Assembly: GCF_024362695.1 (NCBI RefSeq)
Contig: NC_065425.1
Location: 9,677,001-9,741,000, forward strand
DNA: 64,000 nt
From: Pectinophora gossypiella
Taxonomy: Eukaryota > Arthropoda > Insecta > Lepidoptera > Gelechiidae
Reading direction: 5' to 3'
Positions within the stretch are counted from its first letter, which is position 1; each line of letters opens with the position of its first letter. The notes beneath the pieces are model-generated. The model saw nothing but the letters and a program-made list of their open reading frames with translations. It made no database searches and was not told where the DNA came from. The translations under genes and the position numbers were made by a program. This document shows positions 50,006 through 61,812 of this stretch, piece after piece.

Positions 50006-50169
50006 TGGGGGATTAAAAAGGCCACATCAAAGCAATTCATCTAAAAAAGCAATATTGCTATTTGACATTTGTGTGCATTGCGCACTTACTTTTTATGTCC
50101 AAATGTCAGATTGCATTATTGCTTTTCTAGATGAATTGCTTCAGTAAGTATGGCCTTTTTAACCCCCTG
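50006..50169. repeat. Foldback MITE A, full copy
   Basis: GGGGGATTAAAAAGGCCACA at the left and CCTTTTTAACCCCCTGA at the right, with paired GCAATTCATCT and AGATGAATTGC inside. Confidence 0.87.
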
Positions 50170-50689
50170 ATCTGATTTTTGTTGAAGAAAACCTAGCAAA
50201 GTAATACGATTAATGATAGACAAGTTAGCCTTAATCTAGGAAAAATGTGTACCCGGATTGAAATTAATGAAAAGAAATCAAGGTTTTGTTGAAGAAAATT
50301 ACATAAGAAAGTGTCTTTTCAAAAAGACGTGGTCTTTAATATAACGCGACGATAAGTAGCTTCCGTTGCGTCTACCTATGGGGCCAAGGACGCGTTATAT
50401 GTCGCATCGACGCGACAGCGCCACTCACGCAGCAGGTACAGGTCAAAGAAATGATATGATCACGTTTTCAATCACCAATGTATCTTTACACGGTCAAATG
50501 GGTGACAAACTATTTATAATTAATTGTATACAATATCTTGAACAAGTACTTTATCTCTGTACCTACTTTTGGCATTATGTTGTTTACCTAGGTATATTGA
50601 ACTATTAGGTTAGGTTAGCAACTCATCAATAACTTGCAGTCACTTTAGGATTAAATCCTGTCTTACATGAGGTCAACACCATATAACGG

Positions 50690-50905
50690 CCTCCGTGGTC
50701 CAGTAGTTGAGCGTTGGGCTCACGATCAGGAGGTCCCGGGTTCGAATCCCGGTGGGGAAATATCACAAAAATCACTTTGTGATCCCTAGTTTGGTTAGGA
50801 CATTACAGGCCGATCACCTGATTGTCTGAAAGTAAGACGATCTGTGCTTCGGAAGGCACGTTAAGCCGTTGATCCCGGTTACTATACTTACCTGATGTAA
50901 GTACG
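50690..50905 (+). repeat. SINE family S1, 5' two-thirds
   Basis: Intact tRNA-like head and core; breaks off after ACCTGATGTAAGTACGTG. Confidence 0.83.
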
Positions 50906-50983
50906 TGTTTTATTAATTAGAAGTTATTTTATTTCTTTAATGTTTTGCCACTTTTTTCGTCTTTTAATATGTTAGGTTAGGTG

Positions 50984-51080
50984 ACCAATCCGCACTGGGC
51001 CCGCGTGGTGGTTTAAGGCCCGATCTCCCTATGGATATAGGGAAGGCCCGTGCCCCAGCAGTGGGGACGTTAATGGGCTG
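50984..51080 (+). repeat. SINE family S3, 3' part
   Basis: CAATCCGCACTGGGCCCGCG to CCAGCAGTGGGGACGTTAAT and GGGCTGGTGATGTG. The composite head is missing. Confidence 0.8.
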
Positions 51081-51290
51081 GTGATGTGTGATATGTTAGG
51101 CAGTTTATTTAAATTTTGATGGATATCACATATGGGCTAGAAGAATATAGGACCAATCTAGATATACGAGTAGGTAAATTCAATCTTTTTTCCATGTGTA
51201 TTTTACATGGAGGGGGCTTTTTTCCATTTAATTTGTTCAAATTCATTTATCAATAGAAGTTAAAAAGACATTTTTTTTTTACCTTTGATG

Positions 51291-51480
51291 GGTCTCTTGG
51301 CCCCAGATTTGCCCGACGGCATTGACAAGGCCTAAGATGGAGCGAGCTCGCCCAGAAGGTACCTGTTCACTATGGCTTTGAAAGCACCCGGGTTATATGC
51401 ATTCGGAAACACTCGTACAGAAGACGGCAAAGAATTCCACTACCATATCCTCCCACTCACATGTCCAAAATATAAAGTTT
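51291..51480 (-). pseudogene. Jockey-like LINE C-terminal remnant
   Basis: On the minus strand 51332-51436 reads NSLPSSVRVFPNAYN, PGAFKAIVNRYLLGELAPS then a stop, the same type of ending as at 18853. An upstream in-frame stop shows decay. Confidence 0.75.
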
Positions 51481-51725
51481 AATCCTATTTTTTTTCTATC
51501 ATAAGTCGTCATTTTTTTAATGTTGATTAGGATTAGCATTATTACCAAATGATAAAGATAAGGAAAATACTGCCTATGTGGCCAACCACACCATGAGTAA
51601 ATTATCTTAATCTTTATTGACTAATATATAAATGCGTCAAAAGTTTCAGATACAGTTTCGATAACAGTCAAGGCATTTAAGATACCTACTTATTAAATAC
51701 ATAACTCCGTTGTTTCCTATTAAAT

Positions 51726-52080
51726 ATACGTAGATAAACAGCCTCCGTGGTCTAGTGGTTAGAGCGTTAGGCTCACGATCTGGAGGTCCGGGTTCGATTC
51801 CCGATGGAGACATCATCGAAATCACTTTGTGAGACTGTCCTTTGTTTGGTTTAAGGACTTTTCAGGCTTGAATCACCTGATTGTCCGAAAAAGTAAGATG
51901 ATTCCGTGTTTCGGAGGGCACGTTAAGCCGTTGGTCCCGGCTATTAGCCGTAAAAACACCTCCAACAACCCGCATTGGAGCAGCGTGGTGAGTATGCTCC
52001 ATACCCCCTCCCGTTGATTGAGGGGAGGCCTGTGCCCAGCAGTAGGGCGTATATAGGCAGTTTATGGATACGTAGATAAA
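51726..52080 (+). repeat. SINE family S2, full length, perfect 13-bp target duplication
   Basis: ATACGTAGATAAA at 51726-51738 and 52068-52080. The SINE has the tRNA-like head CCTCCGTGGTCTAGTGGTTA (box B GGGTTCGATTCCC), the core, and the tail ending ATATAGGCAGTTTATG. Young copy. Confidence 0.93.
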
Positions 52081-52261
52081 GAAATATGATTCATTAACCA
52101 TTCATTAAAACACCGTGAAGTCCCAGGTTCGAATCCCTAGGAGAACATTTATGAAACATATAAAAGAGAAGGTGCAGGTCGTGTCGTATCGGGAGGTGAA
52201 GGTTTTGGCGGGAAGAGAGGAATGGCGATTACTCCACCGACAAGAGCGCAGCTCTTAAATA

Positions 52262-52278
52262 GAGAGAGAGAGAGAGAA
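52262..52278 (+). repeat. GA microsatellite
   Basis: AGAGAGAGAGAGAGAGA directly after the word CGCAGCTCTTAAAT. Confidence 0.85.
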
Positions 52279-52688
52279 CTTTGTCTATGGTTTATTTAAC
52301 ATTCAAAATATTCTATATTTAATATTATATCAGAACACATTTTTTTCGTAATTTCAAATAATCTTAATCGAATATGCTGTAATCGACAGACGGTGACTCC
52401 TATCACATTTTTATCATTATCAAGTGCAAATATGCACGTAATTTTTTTTACAATTTCACAAGTAGGTAGGTATTTTGCACTTGCCAATTTCCAGTATTGG
52501 AATCGTCGGACAAAAACGCTCTTTTTATAACAGGAAGGAAAATTAAAGTACCTACAGCGATTTTGAGGAAAATAACAAGTTCGTGATCGATTTGATTTAC
52601 CTATCTATATCCTTAAAATGATATTATCATTTCATTTATTCAATCCCATTAACAATTTTAGATTGTAACGGAAAAAATTGATAAACGT

Positions 52689-54162
52689 ACTTACCTAAGT
52701 CGTAAAAATAATTTAACAAATTTTTAAAATTAAATTAAATAAAAATAAGAATACAAATTGATTTAATGAAATTGTCTTAGCATTTATTGACTTTTTTGTT
52801 AGAAAAAGTAGCATTTAATAAAATAAAAGTTACATGTGGAACTGGATTGTTATATATATATGTATAAGTAAGTCAATTATAGGTGCACACCACATTTGCA
52901 ATTTAAGACAACGTACTCGTAATCGTTTAGGTAGATAACCAAGAGCTACGCTCTTGTCGGTGGTGCATCTCCATGCTACTTTTTTAGGGAACAAATGGGC
53001 AGTGGTTTCCCTCTTGCTTTCCGCCCCGCAGTACTCTGTCTGACGCGAGTGGGATGGCGCCCTGAGTAGTCTATTTCAAAGCCGTACTAGGACAAATGTC
53101 CTCCGCGTCTGAATAGTAAGTACTGACAGTTACTGCTGCCCTGTGTCAGGTTACAGTCCCTGTGATTTGCCCCTTCCGTCCTGCATTGCCATACGGTACC
53201 GATATAACGATATTACCCACAGATAAATTTAAGATTACGAATTCAAATATTTATAATCTACATAATGCGATAAGTAAATTATTCGTTTCCGGTAGGAGTT
53301 TAGAGTAGTGAAAGCAATTTTATAATTAACCTAATAAATATCATATTTTTTTGACCTTGTGAAGTTTGTATATCTTTATAAAATAATGAAATATAAATAT
53401 GGTGTACCTAAAAACCCTCTTTATTTCTATTTAATTAAGTAGGTAAATATTTTCATGAACCATACTTAATAACTACTATTTTCCATGAATTTTCCGACAT
53501 TAAATTCCACTTGATATTAACTCAGAATCATGGTCTGTATCATCCCCCTCAGTATACGTTACGATGTCACTAACACTCTGTATTATACAGTATATTGCTT
53601 ATTTATGCGAGTCACAGGGACTGTAACTTAGAACCTGACAGAGGGCAGCAGTAACTGCCACTATTAAGAGGCGGCGGATAGGGAGTCCTAGTACAGCTTT
53701 GAAATAGACTACTCTGGGCGCCATCCCAATCGCGTCAGACAGAGTACTGCGGGGCGGAAGGCAAGAGGGAAACCACAGCTCTATTTTTCCCTAAAAAAGT
53801 AGTATGGAGATGCACCACCGCCAAGAGCGTAGCTCTTAGTTATCTCCCTAAACGATTACGTTGTCTTACACAGCAAATGTTGTGTGCACCTATAATTGAC
53901 TTAAATAACAATCTAGTTCCTGATGTAACTTTTATTTTATTAAATGATACTTTTTCTAACAAGAAAGTCAATAAATGCAAAGACAATTTAATTAAATCAA
54001 TACAAATCAATATAATTATGTGAATTTATTATTTATTGCCATTATAATTTGAATAAAAAAATATCTAGAATATGCTATTAAATCAATTTATATTCTTATT
54101 TTTAATATTTATTTATTTAAATTTAAAAAAATTGTTAAATTATTTTTACGACTTAGGTAAGT
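52689..54162. repeat. Large inverted repeat, arms of about 480-550 bp around a 446-bp centre
   Basis: The left arm 52689-53165 and right arm 53612-54162 are reverse complements with scattered changes: outer ACTTACCTAAGTCG / CGACTTAGGTAAGT, middle GAGCTACGCTCTTGTCGG / CCGCCAAGAGCGTAGCTC, inner TTACAGTCCCTGTGA / TCACAGGGACTGTAA. The centre (53166-53611) includes a half MITE B (53497-53580). No protein is encoded. It could be a long foldback transposon or two opposed copies of one element. Confidence 0.85.
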
Positions 54163-55240
54163 ATCCCTAAAAAGTAGCATAGAGAATGATACACCGACAA
54201 GAGCGTGGCTCTTAAATTAGTCATGTGATACAGGATATACACAATACAGGATGAAACTGTCATCCTCTGGAATTAATATAACATAAACAAAGAGTATTTG
54301 TATTCGGATTATATCAAATTATAATTATCATACCCTTACAAAGTAGATATATCTTACTCATATTATAAATGTGAAACTTTGTGAGTATGGATGTTTGTTA
54401 CTCTTTCACGAAAAAACTACTGAATGGATTTAAATGATACTTTACAATAATGTAGCTTATACATCTAAAGATACTGTGTGAAAAACGTGACGATAAGTAG
54501 GAAAGTAAGTAGGAAAAAATCTACCATCTGCGAGCAATTCTGGCGTGCGCTAACAGAAACCGTTACATATATTATGTAATGTATGATATTATGGAAGTGT
54601 TTAATCTTAAATGGTCCTACAAAAAAGCCAGGCCTATGATTAGGGCTGTGTAGTGATTGAGCTATATATATACGATTTTTTTTTAAATATTAATCATTTA
54701 AAAAATCGGAAATTCTTACCGCGGAAACCGAAATCCATGTGGACGAACGCGCGGGCGGCCTCGGGCTTGAATAACAGATTTCCACTCCTCGCGACCTTTT
54801 GCCATCTCTATAGCTTGCTCGCATAATAACATTGCGAGTGTTTAGTTTTCGAACAACAGAGCGTCGCCAGGTCTCTTTGGGCCGCCCCCTTTTGCGTTTT
54901 CCACGTGCACACCACGTCAGAGTTCGTCGCGACGGGTGTAAACAAAATGGTGATGATAAATGTAATTAATAAAAGAAAATATTCTACTCAATAAACACGA
55001 CTAAAACGCCATTAAGATTAGACAAAAGTTTGGCGTTATATAATTTTATGACGTCAGATAAAATTATATACCTACTTAACTTACTCGAGTGTAGAATTTT
55101 ACATTTTAAATGACAGATATCATGGAATTTGATATCTGTGCTATCAAGTTTGTAACTTTTCATGACCACTGAGGTCGGATAGAGACAATGTTCCACTATA
55201 ATTATTTACTAATAAATTATTATATTTTATGTCATTTTGT
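54163..55240. repeat. Mixed unclassified repeat sequence and spacer
   Basis: 54170-54220 repeats the word CACCGACAAGAGCGTGGCTC. 54355-54600 resembles an abundant lepidopteran element (TTTGTTACTCTTTCACG then AAAACTACTGAATGGATTTA). 54700-54950 is GC-richer with no recognisable gene. Confidence 0.4.
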
Positions 55241-55247
55241 TACGTTT

Positions 55248-55350
55248 TTCTACGACGTCACAGTGTGCTTTTTCATACAAATTCCATAGGAATTTCGTGT
55301 GTTCACGTTTAGTAAAAAGTAACTGATTTGACTAGTTGGAAACTAGCCTA
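55248..55350. repeat. Unclassified element end, uninterrupted
   Basis: CACAGTGTGCTTTTTCATAC and GTTTAGTAAAAAGTAACTGA match 42250-42325. Confidence 0.55.
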
Positions 55351-55440
55351 TTAACAACAAAAAAATGATTCTGTTCCAACGTGAGTGAGTGTACGTACTA
55401 TCTAGTGTTTATTTTATCAGACAGACACATAGTGTTGCCA

Positions 55441-55781
55441 CCCTTAAGTCCCAACGACCCGATTACTCTAGCCATAGAGGCAGCCAATCAGTTCGCGACA
55501 CCAAACACTTCAGGATCCCGATACCGACCCCGCCGGCGTGATGGACGATTTCCCTCAATCAGCGCTTATCGCCATCGCGCCACTAGGGTCGATTAATTCT
55601 TTCAAATATTTTTCCTCTCAGACGACGCCCTGAGCCGAGGTTCGCGCCCAACTGGGCACCTTCAGGCCTGTTGTCTTAAACGTTGTACCGGGTGAGAGCC
55701 TTCAGCGCTTCCCCTTTGCCCGGCCAAGTAGTTAATGCCATCTGCGGCAAATCTACAATAAGTCACGTCAAAAAAAAAGCC
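55441..55781 (+). repeat. CACGTCA-tail retroposon, near full length
   Basis: GACCCGATTACTCTAGCCAT, CCGATACCGACCCCGCCGGC, GTTGTACCGGGTGAGAGCC, then CTACAATAAGTCACGTC and nine A's. Its 5' part translates as DPITLAIEAANQFATPNTSG, the same peptide as at 11268-11640. Confidence 0.87.
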
Positions 55782-56446
55782 ACCCTTAAGCTTTATGGCT
55801 AGTCAAAATACACAGGATCATGCCTATTTCCCGTTGGGGTAGGCAGAGACCTTACTTCGATCCTGACACACCACATTCGCTTCTTCCACTCTCATCGAAG
55901 ACTTCATGCGTGCTCGCCGGTTTGGTACTCTTGCCCATAACGTTCGTTGGATCGTCGATCCCTAGTCACACTACCAACTCGTGACTAGCAGGGTACTATG
56001 CTCTGTTCGGTACCCCGAAAAACATCCTATGGCGGCAGCGCATCCTCGCCGCCAATAAAACAAATGTTGATGAGTACTGGTTGGAGGCCGAGGAAATGGA
56101 TTCTGGTAGGGCTCTAGCTAGAACATCACCGATTGAGAAATTGGTCGGTGTACTGCGGAACGGAAGGCGATTGAGGCAACCACCGTTCTACACGCCCTAT
56201 CTATGGAATAACGGCGATTGCTCCACCGACAAGAGAGTGACCATAACGTAATGTCATAGGAAATTGATCCAAAAACCCATTGTGCTTGTGACATAATCAT
56301 AAAGTAAACATACCACGTGTGGATAGAGTTCAATGTCAAACGTAGGTAGGTAACCAGTACAGGAAACGACCCATCAGCATCGTAATTACAATTTTATACA
56401 CTTTTCACATTACTCGCTTCAAAATAGACCATTCTTCAATGACTCA

Positions 56447-56772
56447 ACGAACTCCATGGTCCAGTGGTTGAGCGTTGGGCTCACGATCCGGAGGTCCCAG
56501 GTTCGATTACCGGTGGGGAAACACCACAAAAATTACTTTGCGATCCCTAGTTTGATGAGAACATTACAGGCTGATTTGACTTGATTGTCCGAAAGTAAGA
56601 TGATCCGTGCTTCGGAAGGCACGTTAAGCCGTTGGTCCCGGTTACTACACACTGATGTAAGTGAGTAGTCACTACTTGAGCCATGCCAGGAGCCTTTGGC
56701 GGCTCAATAGTAACCCAGACACCATGGTTGATGAGGTTGGTAATCCACCTGACAACCCACACGATAGAAGAA
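56447..56772 (+). repeat. SINE family S1, full length
   Basis: Head CTCCATGGTCCAGTGGTTGA, box B GGTTCGATTACCGG (one change), core and tail CAACCCACACGATAGAAG. Confidence 0.88.
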
Positions 56773-56867
56773 TGAATCAGTGAGTCAATTTTGGAAAATC
56801 TTTACAGCGCCATCTGTATTATTCTTAAGGAACGTATTCAGGAAAGTTCCTCATTCTCTTTATTCGA

Positions 56868-56955
56868 TTACTTCTTTCAAATATTCTTCTTCTCAGAAGA
56901 CGCCCTGAGCCGAGGTTCGCGCCCAACTGGACACCCTCAGGCGTGTTGTCTTATT
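56868..56955 (+). repeat. CACGTCA-tail retroposon, internal fragment
   Basis: GACGCCCTGAGCCGAGGTTC and ACACCCTCAGGCGTGTTGTC only. A further 3' fragment with tail lies at 57450-57537. Confidence 0.72.
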
Positions 56956-57105
56956 TGTATCCAATCAAAAATATAAATGTGAAATGAGAGCCAAGTTCAA
57001 TATTATGATAAATGCCTTGGTTGTTGACTTCAACGACAAAAGAAGTGAGATCTAAATGGGTGCCAAGTTCAATGGTCAGTCCTGAAATGTATTTATAAGT
57101 AACAG

Positions 57106-57382
57106 TATAACATATCATATCTTCTTATAACATAAGATAATGTATTGTAGCCTATGGACTGTCTTGGCTAGTTTTTATAAACCTACCAACGAATTATTAT
57201 GTTTGATCGCTAGTTTCTACCAACAATCCAAATTTTCGGAAATATAAAATAGGAGCCGACATATACTTGTAGGTTTAGAACTTGCGAAGGCTATAATTCA
57301 TATATGAAAACTAGCCAAGACAGACCTTAGGCTACAATACATTATCTTATGTTATAAGAAGATAATAATATGATATGTTATA
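57106..57382. repeat. Foldback MITE, unnamed, 277 bp
   Basis: TATAACATATCATATCTTCT at 57106 pairs with the sequence ending GATATGTTATA at 57382. Paired arms of about 75 bases include ATTATCTTATGTTATAAGAA and TGTCTTGGCTAGTTTT. Non-coding centre. Confidence 0.83.
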
Positions 57383-58206
57383 TTACACACGGTGCGGCTC
57401 GCCAGTTCTGTTTCTTGAACTTGGCTTGACACGCTACCGCGTTTCTAGACCGGGTGAGAGCTCTCAGCGCTCCCCATTTATCCGGCCAAGTAGTTAATAC
57501 CATCTGTGGCAAATCTACAATAAGTCACGTCAAAAACGAACGAATTAAACAACAGTGATGTGGACATACACAACGATTCATTTATTCAATTTAAAAGTAA
57601 AATGCTGAAACTTATCCACACCACTAATAATTTTATGTAATTTTATAATTTTATGTACTTAACCACCTATCTCTAAGTTTTATTCTGCAATAGTTTTAGT
57701 TTTCGTTTGATTTTTTCATACCATTTAAACGTTGTTGTGTTGTATTAGTTAGACGATTTATGTTTTTTCTTTCTTAAATTTTATTTTCAATTATTATTGT
57801 TCTTTTTAAGCTCACTTTAGTTTATACTTTTTATTATCAGTGTTGTGTGCATCTATAATTGGCAGGCATACCGGAACTTTTCCTTTGTGTATTTTATATT
57901 GTGTGTTTGTGTATGTACTGCTGTTGATGTACCATAGTAAATAAATAAATAAATAAATAAAAAAAGCATGTTAGTAGAACGTTCTATTTTCGTATGAACA
58001 CGGGATGTGTGTGGAAGACGAACAATCTCGGCCGTACAATGGACGACCAGTCTTGATTATCTCGGAACAGCCGGCCATAGTCGGAAACACATTATTTAAC
58101 ACAATAATGGCCGACAATGGCAACGAACACTATGAATAGACGCTGTAAGGAATTTGCTAATACAATGATCTGCAAAACTACTACTTACATAAAATTAACT
58201 TTATAA

Positions 58207-58520
58207 TCTAGCCATAGAGGCAGCCAATCAGCTCGCGACACCAAACACTTCAGGACCCCGATACCGACCTCGCCGGCGTGGTCGACGATTTCCCTCATTC
58301 AGCGCTTATCGCTATCGACCCACTAGGGTCGATTAATTCTTTCAAATATTTTTCCTCTCAGACGACGCCCTGAGCCGAGGTTCGCGCCCAACTAGGCACC
58401 CTCAGGTCTGATGTCTTAAACGTTGTACCGGGTGAGAGCCTTCAGCGCTCCCCATTTGTCCGGCCAAGTAGTTAATGCCATCTGCGGCAAATCTACAATA
58501 AGTCACGACAAAAAAAAAAT
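58207..58520 (+). repeat. CACGTCA-tail retroposon, near full length
   Basis: CTAGCCATAGAGGCAGCCAA to ACAATAAGTCACGAC and a nine-A tract. Confidence 0.87.
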
Positions 58521-58970
58521 ATAACAAAAAATAACCGATTTCAAACGCAAAACTAAAAAGCAATAAATAAATTTACTTCGCACAAAGTAATAAGTACGTA
58601 TTTTCAATTAAGTAGTTAATTAATTTTATAATTCTGAACTCGGTGCCAAGTAAAAAAAAATAGTTCGTAATTTTTGAACTATAATTTTTTTTGACGAAAG
58701 CTGTGGTGGATGCCTATACTTTTTGTTTTTATTTATTAAAAAAATGTTAATTGTAATCGTTAATTGTAATTAAATTATTTAATGTTTTAAATTATTGTAA
58801 TTAAATTATTTGTTGTTTTATTTAATGTTTTATTATATAAGCTGTTGGTGTACCTTTTTTATAAATAAATAAATAAATAAATAAATAAATTATGTAATAA
58901 CTAAATAAATTCAAATTATAAGACAAAAATAAATTTATTATTTATTAATAATAATAAAAAGGCTCATCAT
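58521..58970. other. AT-rich spacer with AAAT microsatellites
   Basis: Seven AAAT units near 58865 and a similar run near 57945. No gene. Confidence 0.6.
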
Positions 58971-58971
58971 C

Positions 58972-59150
58972 ATCAGCCCATTAACGTCCCCACTGCTGGG
59001 GCACGGGCCTTCCCTATGGATGGATAGGGAGATCGGGCCTTAAACCATCACGCGGACCCAGTGTGGATTGATGGTTATTAACGACTGCTAATGCAGCCGG
59101 GACCAACGGCTTAACGTGCCTTCCGAAGCACGGAGGAGGTCGAGATGAAA
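58972..59150 (-). repeat. SINE family S3, 3' two-thirds
   Basis: Minus strand: CATCATCATCAGCCCATTAA through GCCTTCCGAAGCACGGAGGA. It stops at the junction with the 5S-like head. Confidence 0.82.
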
Positions 59151-59614
59151 ACTCACACCCTCAGGCGAATGTGATGATGAATAAAAAGTTTATTTCGGAC
59201 TTATAAAAACATCCATATTTGTTAGTAACATTACAAACTTAAATCTAGTATTAGAAACAAATAAGTAATGGAGGCCGGTTGGACCCCCGATGGCGGCAGA
59301 CTATATTTATTTGACTGCATGCAGTCGTATCGAGTCGTCGTATCAGTCGTAATCATTTATTGTAATTTATACATACACATACATACATAAACTCACGCCT
59401 ATTTCCCACCGGGGTAAGCAGAGACTATAGAATTCCATTTGCTTCGATCCTGACACACTTCTCTTGCTTCCTCCACATTCATCAATCGCTTCATACACGC
59501 ACGCCGGTTCAGAGTAATTTATATCTATTAACTATACATTAATCGAGTCCTTTTTATTTCGAAAGTGTGCTTAAGTTCATCATCATCATCATCTCCTAGC
59601 ATTATTCCGTTTTT

Positions 59615-59882
59615 CACAGGGTCCTGTCTGACCTTTCAACCCGCGAAGGGTAAACCAGCCCAATACAGATTAGGTCACATAGCTCCGAAAATGCATTTCT
59701 CGGGAATGTGGGTTTCCTCACGGCGTTTTTCTTCACCGCTGAGCATGTGATAATCATTTATGACCCAAACATGAATTCGAAAACAAATCTGACAATTATT
59801 GGTTTAGACCTGTGCTGGATTCGAACCTGCGATCTCAAAGTGAGAGGCAAGCGTTCTACCAACTGGGCTACCACGGCTCAAT
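59615..59882 (-). repeat. SINE family S4, full length
   Basis: Head at the right (CCCAACTGG... in reverse, box B GGATTCGAACCTGCGA), body words as in other copies, and end at CCTTTCAACCCGCGAAGGGT. Confidence 0.85.
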
Positions 59883-59883
59883 T

Positions 59884-60235
59884 CAAATATTTCTTTAATT
59901 CAGTAGGTAACATAGTTACACTTTGAATCGTAAATTTTTACATAACGAACGTCTCATCTGCCTAAAACTAGTGCAGCTTCTCACAACCTGTATAGCCGGG
60001 GAAAAGAAGCTGCAAGAAAAACCTCGGCACAGGGCCCTAGACGTTCTTTTTTAAAAAATAAACATAAAATATTTTTATACAATTGAGTAATTTATCTACC
60101 TAATATCAGTTCTCAGACAGTTAATCCTATGCATTCATAAAACTTCTAAATAATCACTAACTTTATAATAACCTTTTTTATAAAGTTTCTGTTTAACTAC
60201 TGTCTTAAAACAGTTGAAGCAATTCCTCAAAATCA
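59884..60235 (-). pseudogene. Non-LTR retrotransposon 3' end (C-terminal peptide and 3' UTR)
   Basis: Minus strand near 60130-60235 reads FKTVVKQKLYKKGYYKVSDY then LEVL and a stop, the same kind of terminus as at 45655. About 250 bases of 3' UTR follow, up to the S4 SINE. A trace of the same family is at 36880-36960. Confidence 0.7.
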
Positions 60236-60429
60236 TATTCTTATGTGATTTTTCAAAAGGGCGGCTATCTATGTGGTTTTCACCATAAGAGAACTACACG
60301 ATGCACATGTTTTTATCGGCCATGTACTCTTAACCTATCACGATACGGTGCATTACAAACACAAAAACCGGCCAAGTGCGATTCGGACTCGCGCACGAAT
60401 GGTTCCGTACCACAACAGACTAGGTAAAC

Positions 60430-60673
60430 AACAGTAGGTACCCAATTACTCTAGCCATAGAGACAGCCAATCAGCTCGCGATACCAGACACTTCAGGACC
60501 CCGATACCGACCCCGCCGCGCCGGCGTGGTCGACGACTTCCCTCAACCATTAATTCTTTCAAATATTTTTTCTAGGCACCCATAGGCCTATTGTCTTAAA
60601 CTTTGTACTGGCTATAGTTAATGCCATCTGCGGCAAATCTACAATAAGTCACGTAAAAAAAAACAGTAGGTAC
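60430..60673 (+). repeat. CACGTCA-tail retroposon with 12-bp target duplication
   Basis: AACAGTAGGTAC at 60430-60441 and 60662-60673. The insert begins CCAATTACTCTAGCCATAG and ends AATAAGTCACGT plus A's. An internal stretch is deleted. Confidence 0.87.
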
Positions 60674-60695
60674 ACAAATTTCATATTGCTTACCT

Positions 60696-60845
60696 GGAGG
60701 ATAAAACGCCACATTAAAGCAATTCATCTAAAAAACCAATATTGCTATTTGACATTTGTGTGCATTGCACACTTACCTTTATATGCGCAAATGTCAAATT
60801 GCAATATTGCTTTTTTAGATGAATTGCTTTAATGTGGCCTGTTGC
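60696..60845. repeat. Foldback MITE A, full copy
   Basis: Arms AAAGCAATTCATCTAAAAAA and TTTTTTAGATGAATTGCTTT with a loop containing TTATATGCGC. Confidence 0.87.
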
Positions 60846-61172
60846 CATTATTGATATCGAGCAAAAAACGACAAAAATATCGCGTTTGTCGTATGGGAGC
60901 CCGTCTTAGTAAATATTTATTTTATTTTGTTTTGTTTTTAGTATTTTTTGTTGTGGCGGTAACATAAATAAATACTTAATTTGTGAAAATTTAAACTGTC
61001 AAACTATCGCGGTTTTTGAAATACTGCCTGGTGACAGACAGACGAACAGACAGATAGCGAAGTCTTAGCAATAGGGTCCCGATTTTACAATTTGGGTACG
61101 GAACCCTAGAAAACTGTCCGGAAGTCGTATCCGGACAACTTACAAGTCTTCCTACTTTAATAGACATAATTG

Positions 61173-61352
61173 ACGACCTCCGTGGTCCAGTGGTTGAGCA
61201 TTGGGCTTACTATCCGGCGGTCCTGGGTTCAAATCCCGCTGGGTACATATCACAAAAAATACTTTGTGGCCCCTAATTTGGATAGGAAGTTACAGGTTGA
61301 TCACCCGATTGTCCGAAGGTAAGATGATCCGAGCTTCGGAAGGCACGTTAAT
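61173..61352 (+). repeat. SINE family S1, 5' half
   Basis: Head ACCTCCGTGGTCCAGTGGTT, box B GGGTTCAAATCCC, core GAGCTTCGGAAGGCACGTTA, then truncated. Confidence 0.82.
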
Positions 61353-61432
61353 TCCTATGCAAAGTAGAATTTCAAGACAATTATACATACTTACTACATG
61401 GGACTTAGTAGTCCGTATCTATTGGCCCCGAT

Positions 61433-61750
61433 TCCTGCAGACATTCTATTTTAAGTTATACCCGTCATTTTCTTATACGCCGAAAAGGAAAGGGACGCAT
61501 TATTGATTATTACTGTTAATTTAAAAATGAAAGAATAACCCGAGCAAATAAAATAGGCGTCTCGTTCATATGCAACCTGTTTGACGTGTGCTGTCAACTT
61601 AATTCTGTCGGGTTATTGGCCAATATAAAAAATTGAAAGGGTATTTTGTGTTCCATAAATTTAATGCCTCTCGATTTCGTCCCTTTCCTTTTCAGTGGAG
61701 AGGAAAATGACATGTATAACTTAAAATAAGCTTAGGTGGTGTCTACCATA
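61433..61750. repeat. Foldback MITE C copy
   Basis: CCCCGATTCCTGCAGACATT and GCCGAAAAGGAAAGGGACGC at the left; GTCCCTTTCCTTTTCAGTGG and GTATAACTTAAAATAAGCTT at the right. Confidence 0.8.
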
Positions 61751-61812
61751 ATCCACCACCATTAACGAATTATAATGAAGAGTGCAGCCAATTAATAAAA
61801 ACTACTATTATG

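Larger units (their letters stand above)
60362..61109 (+). repeat. Dispersed lepidopteran repeat carrying two nested insertions
   Basis: Starts AACCGGCCAAGTGCGATTCG and ends CAATTTGGGTACGGAACCCT, boundary words I recognise from a common lepidopteran repeat. It is interrupted by a CACGTCA-tail retroposon (60442-60661) and a MITE A (60696-60845). Confidence 0.7.
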
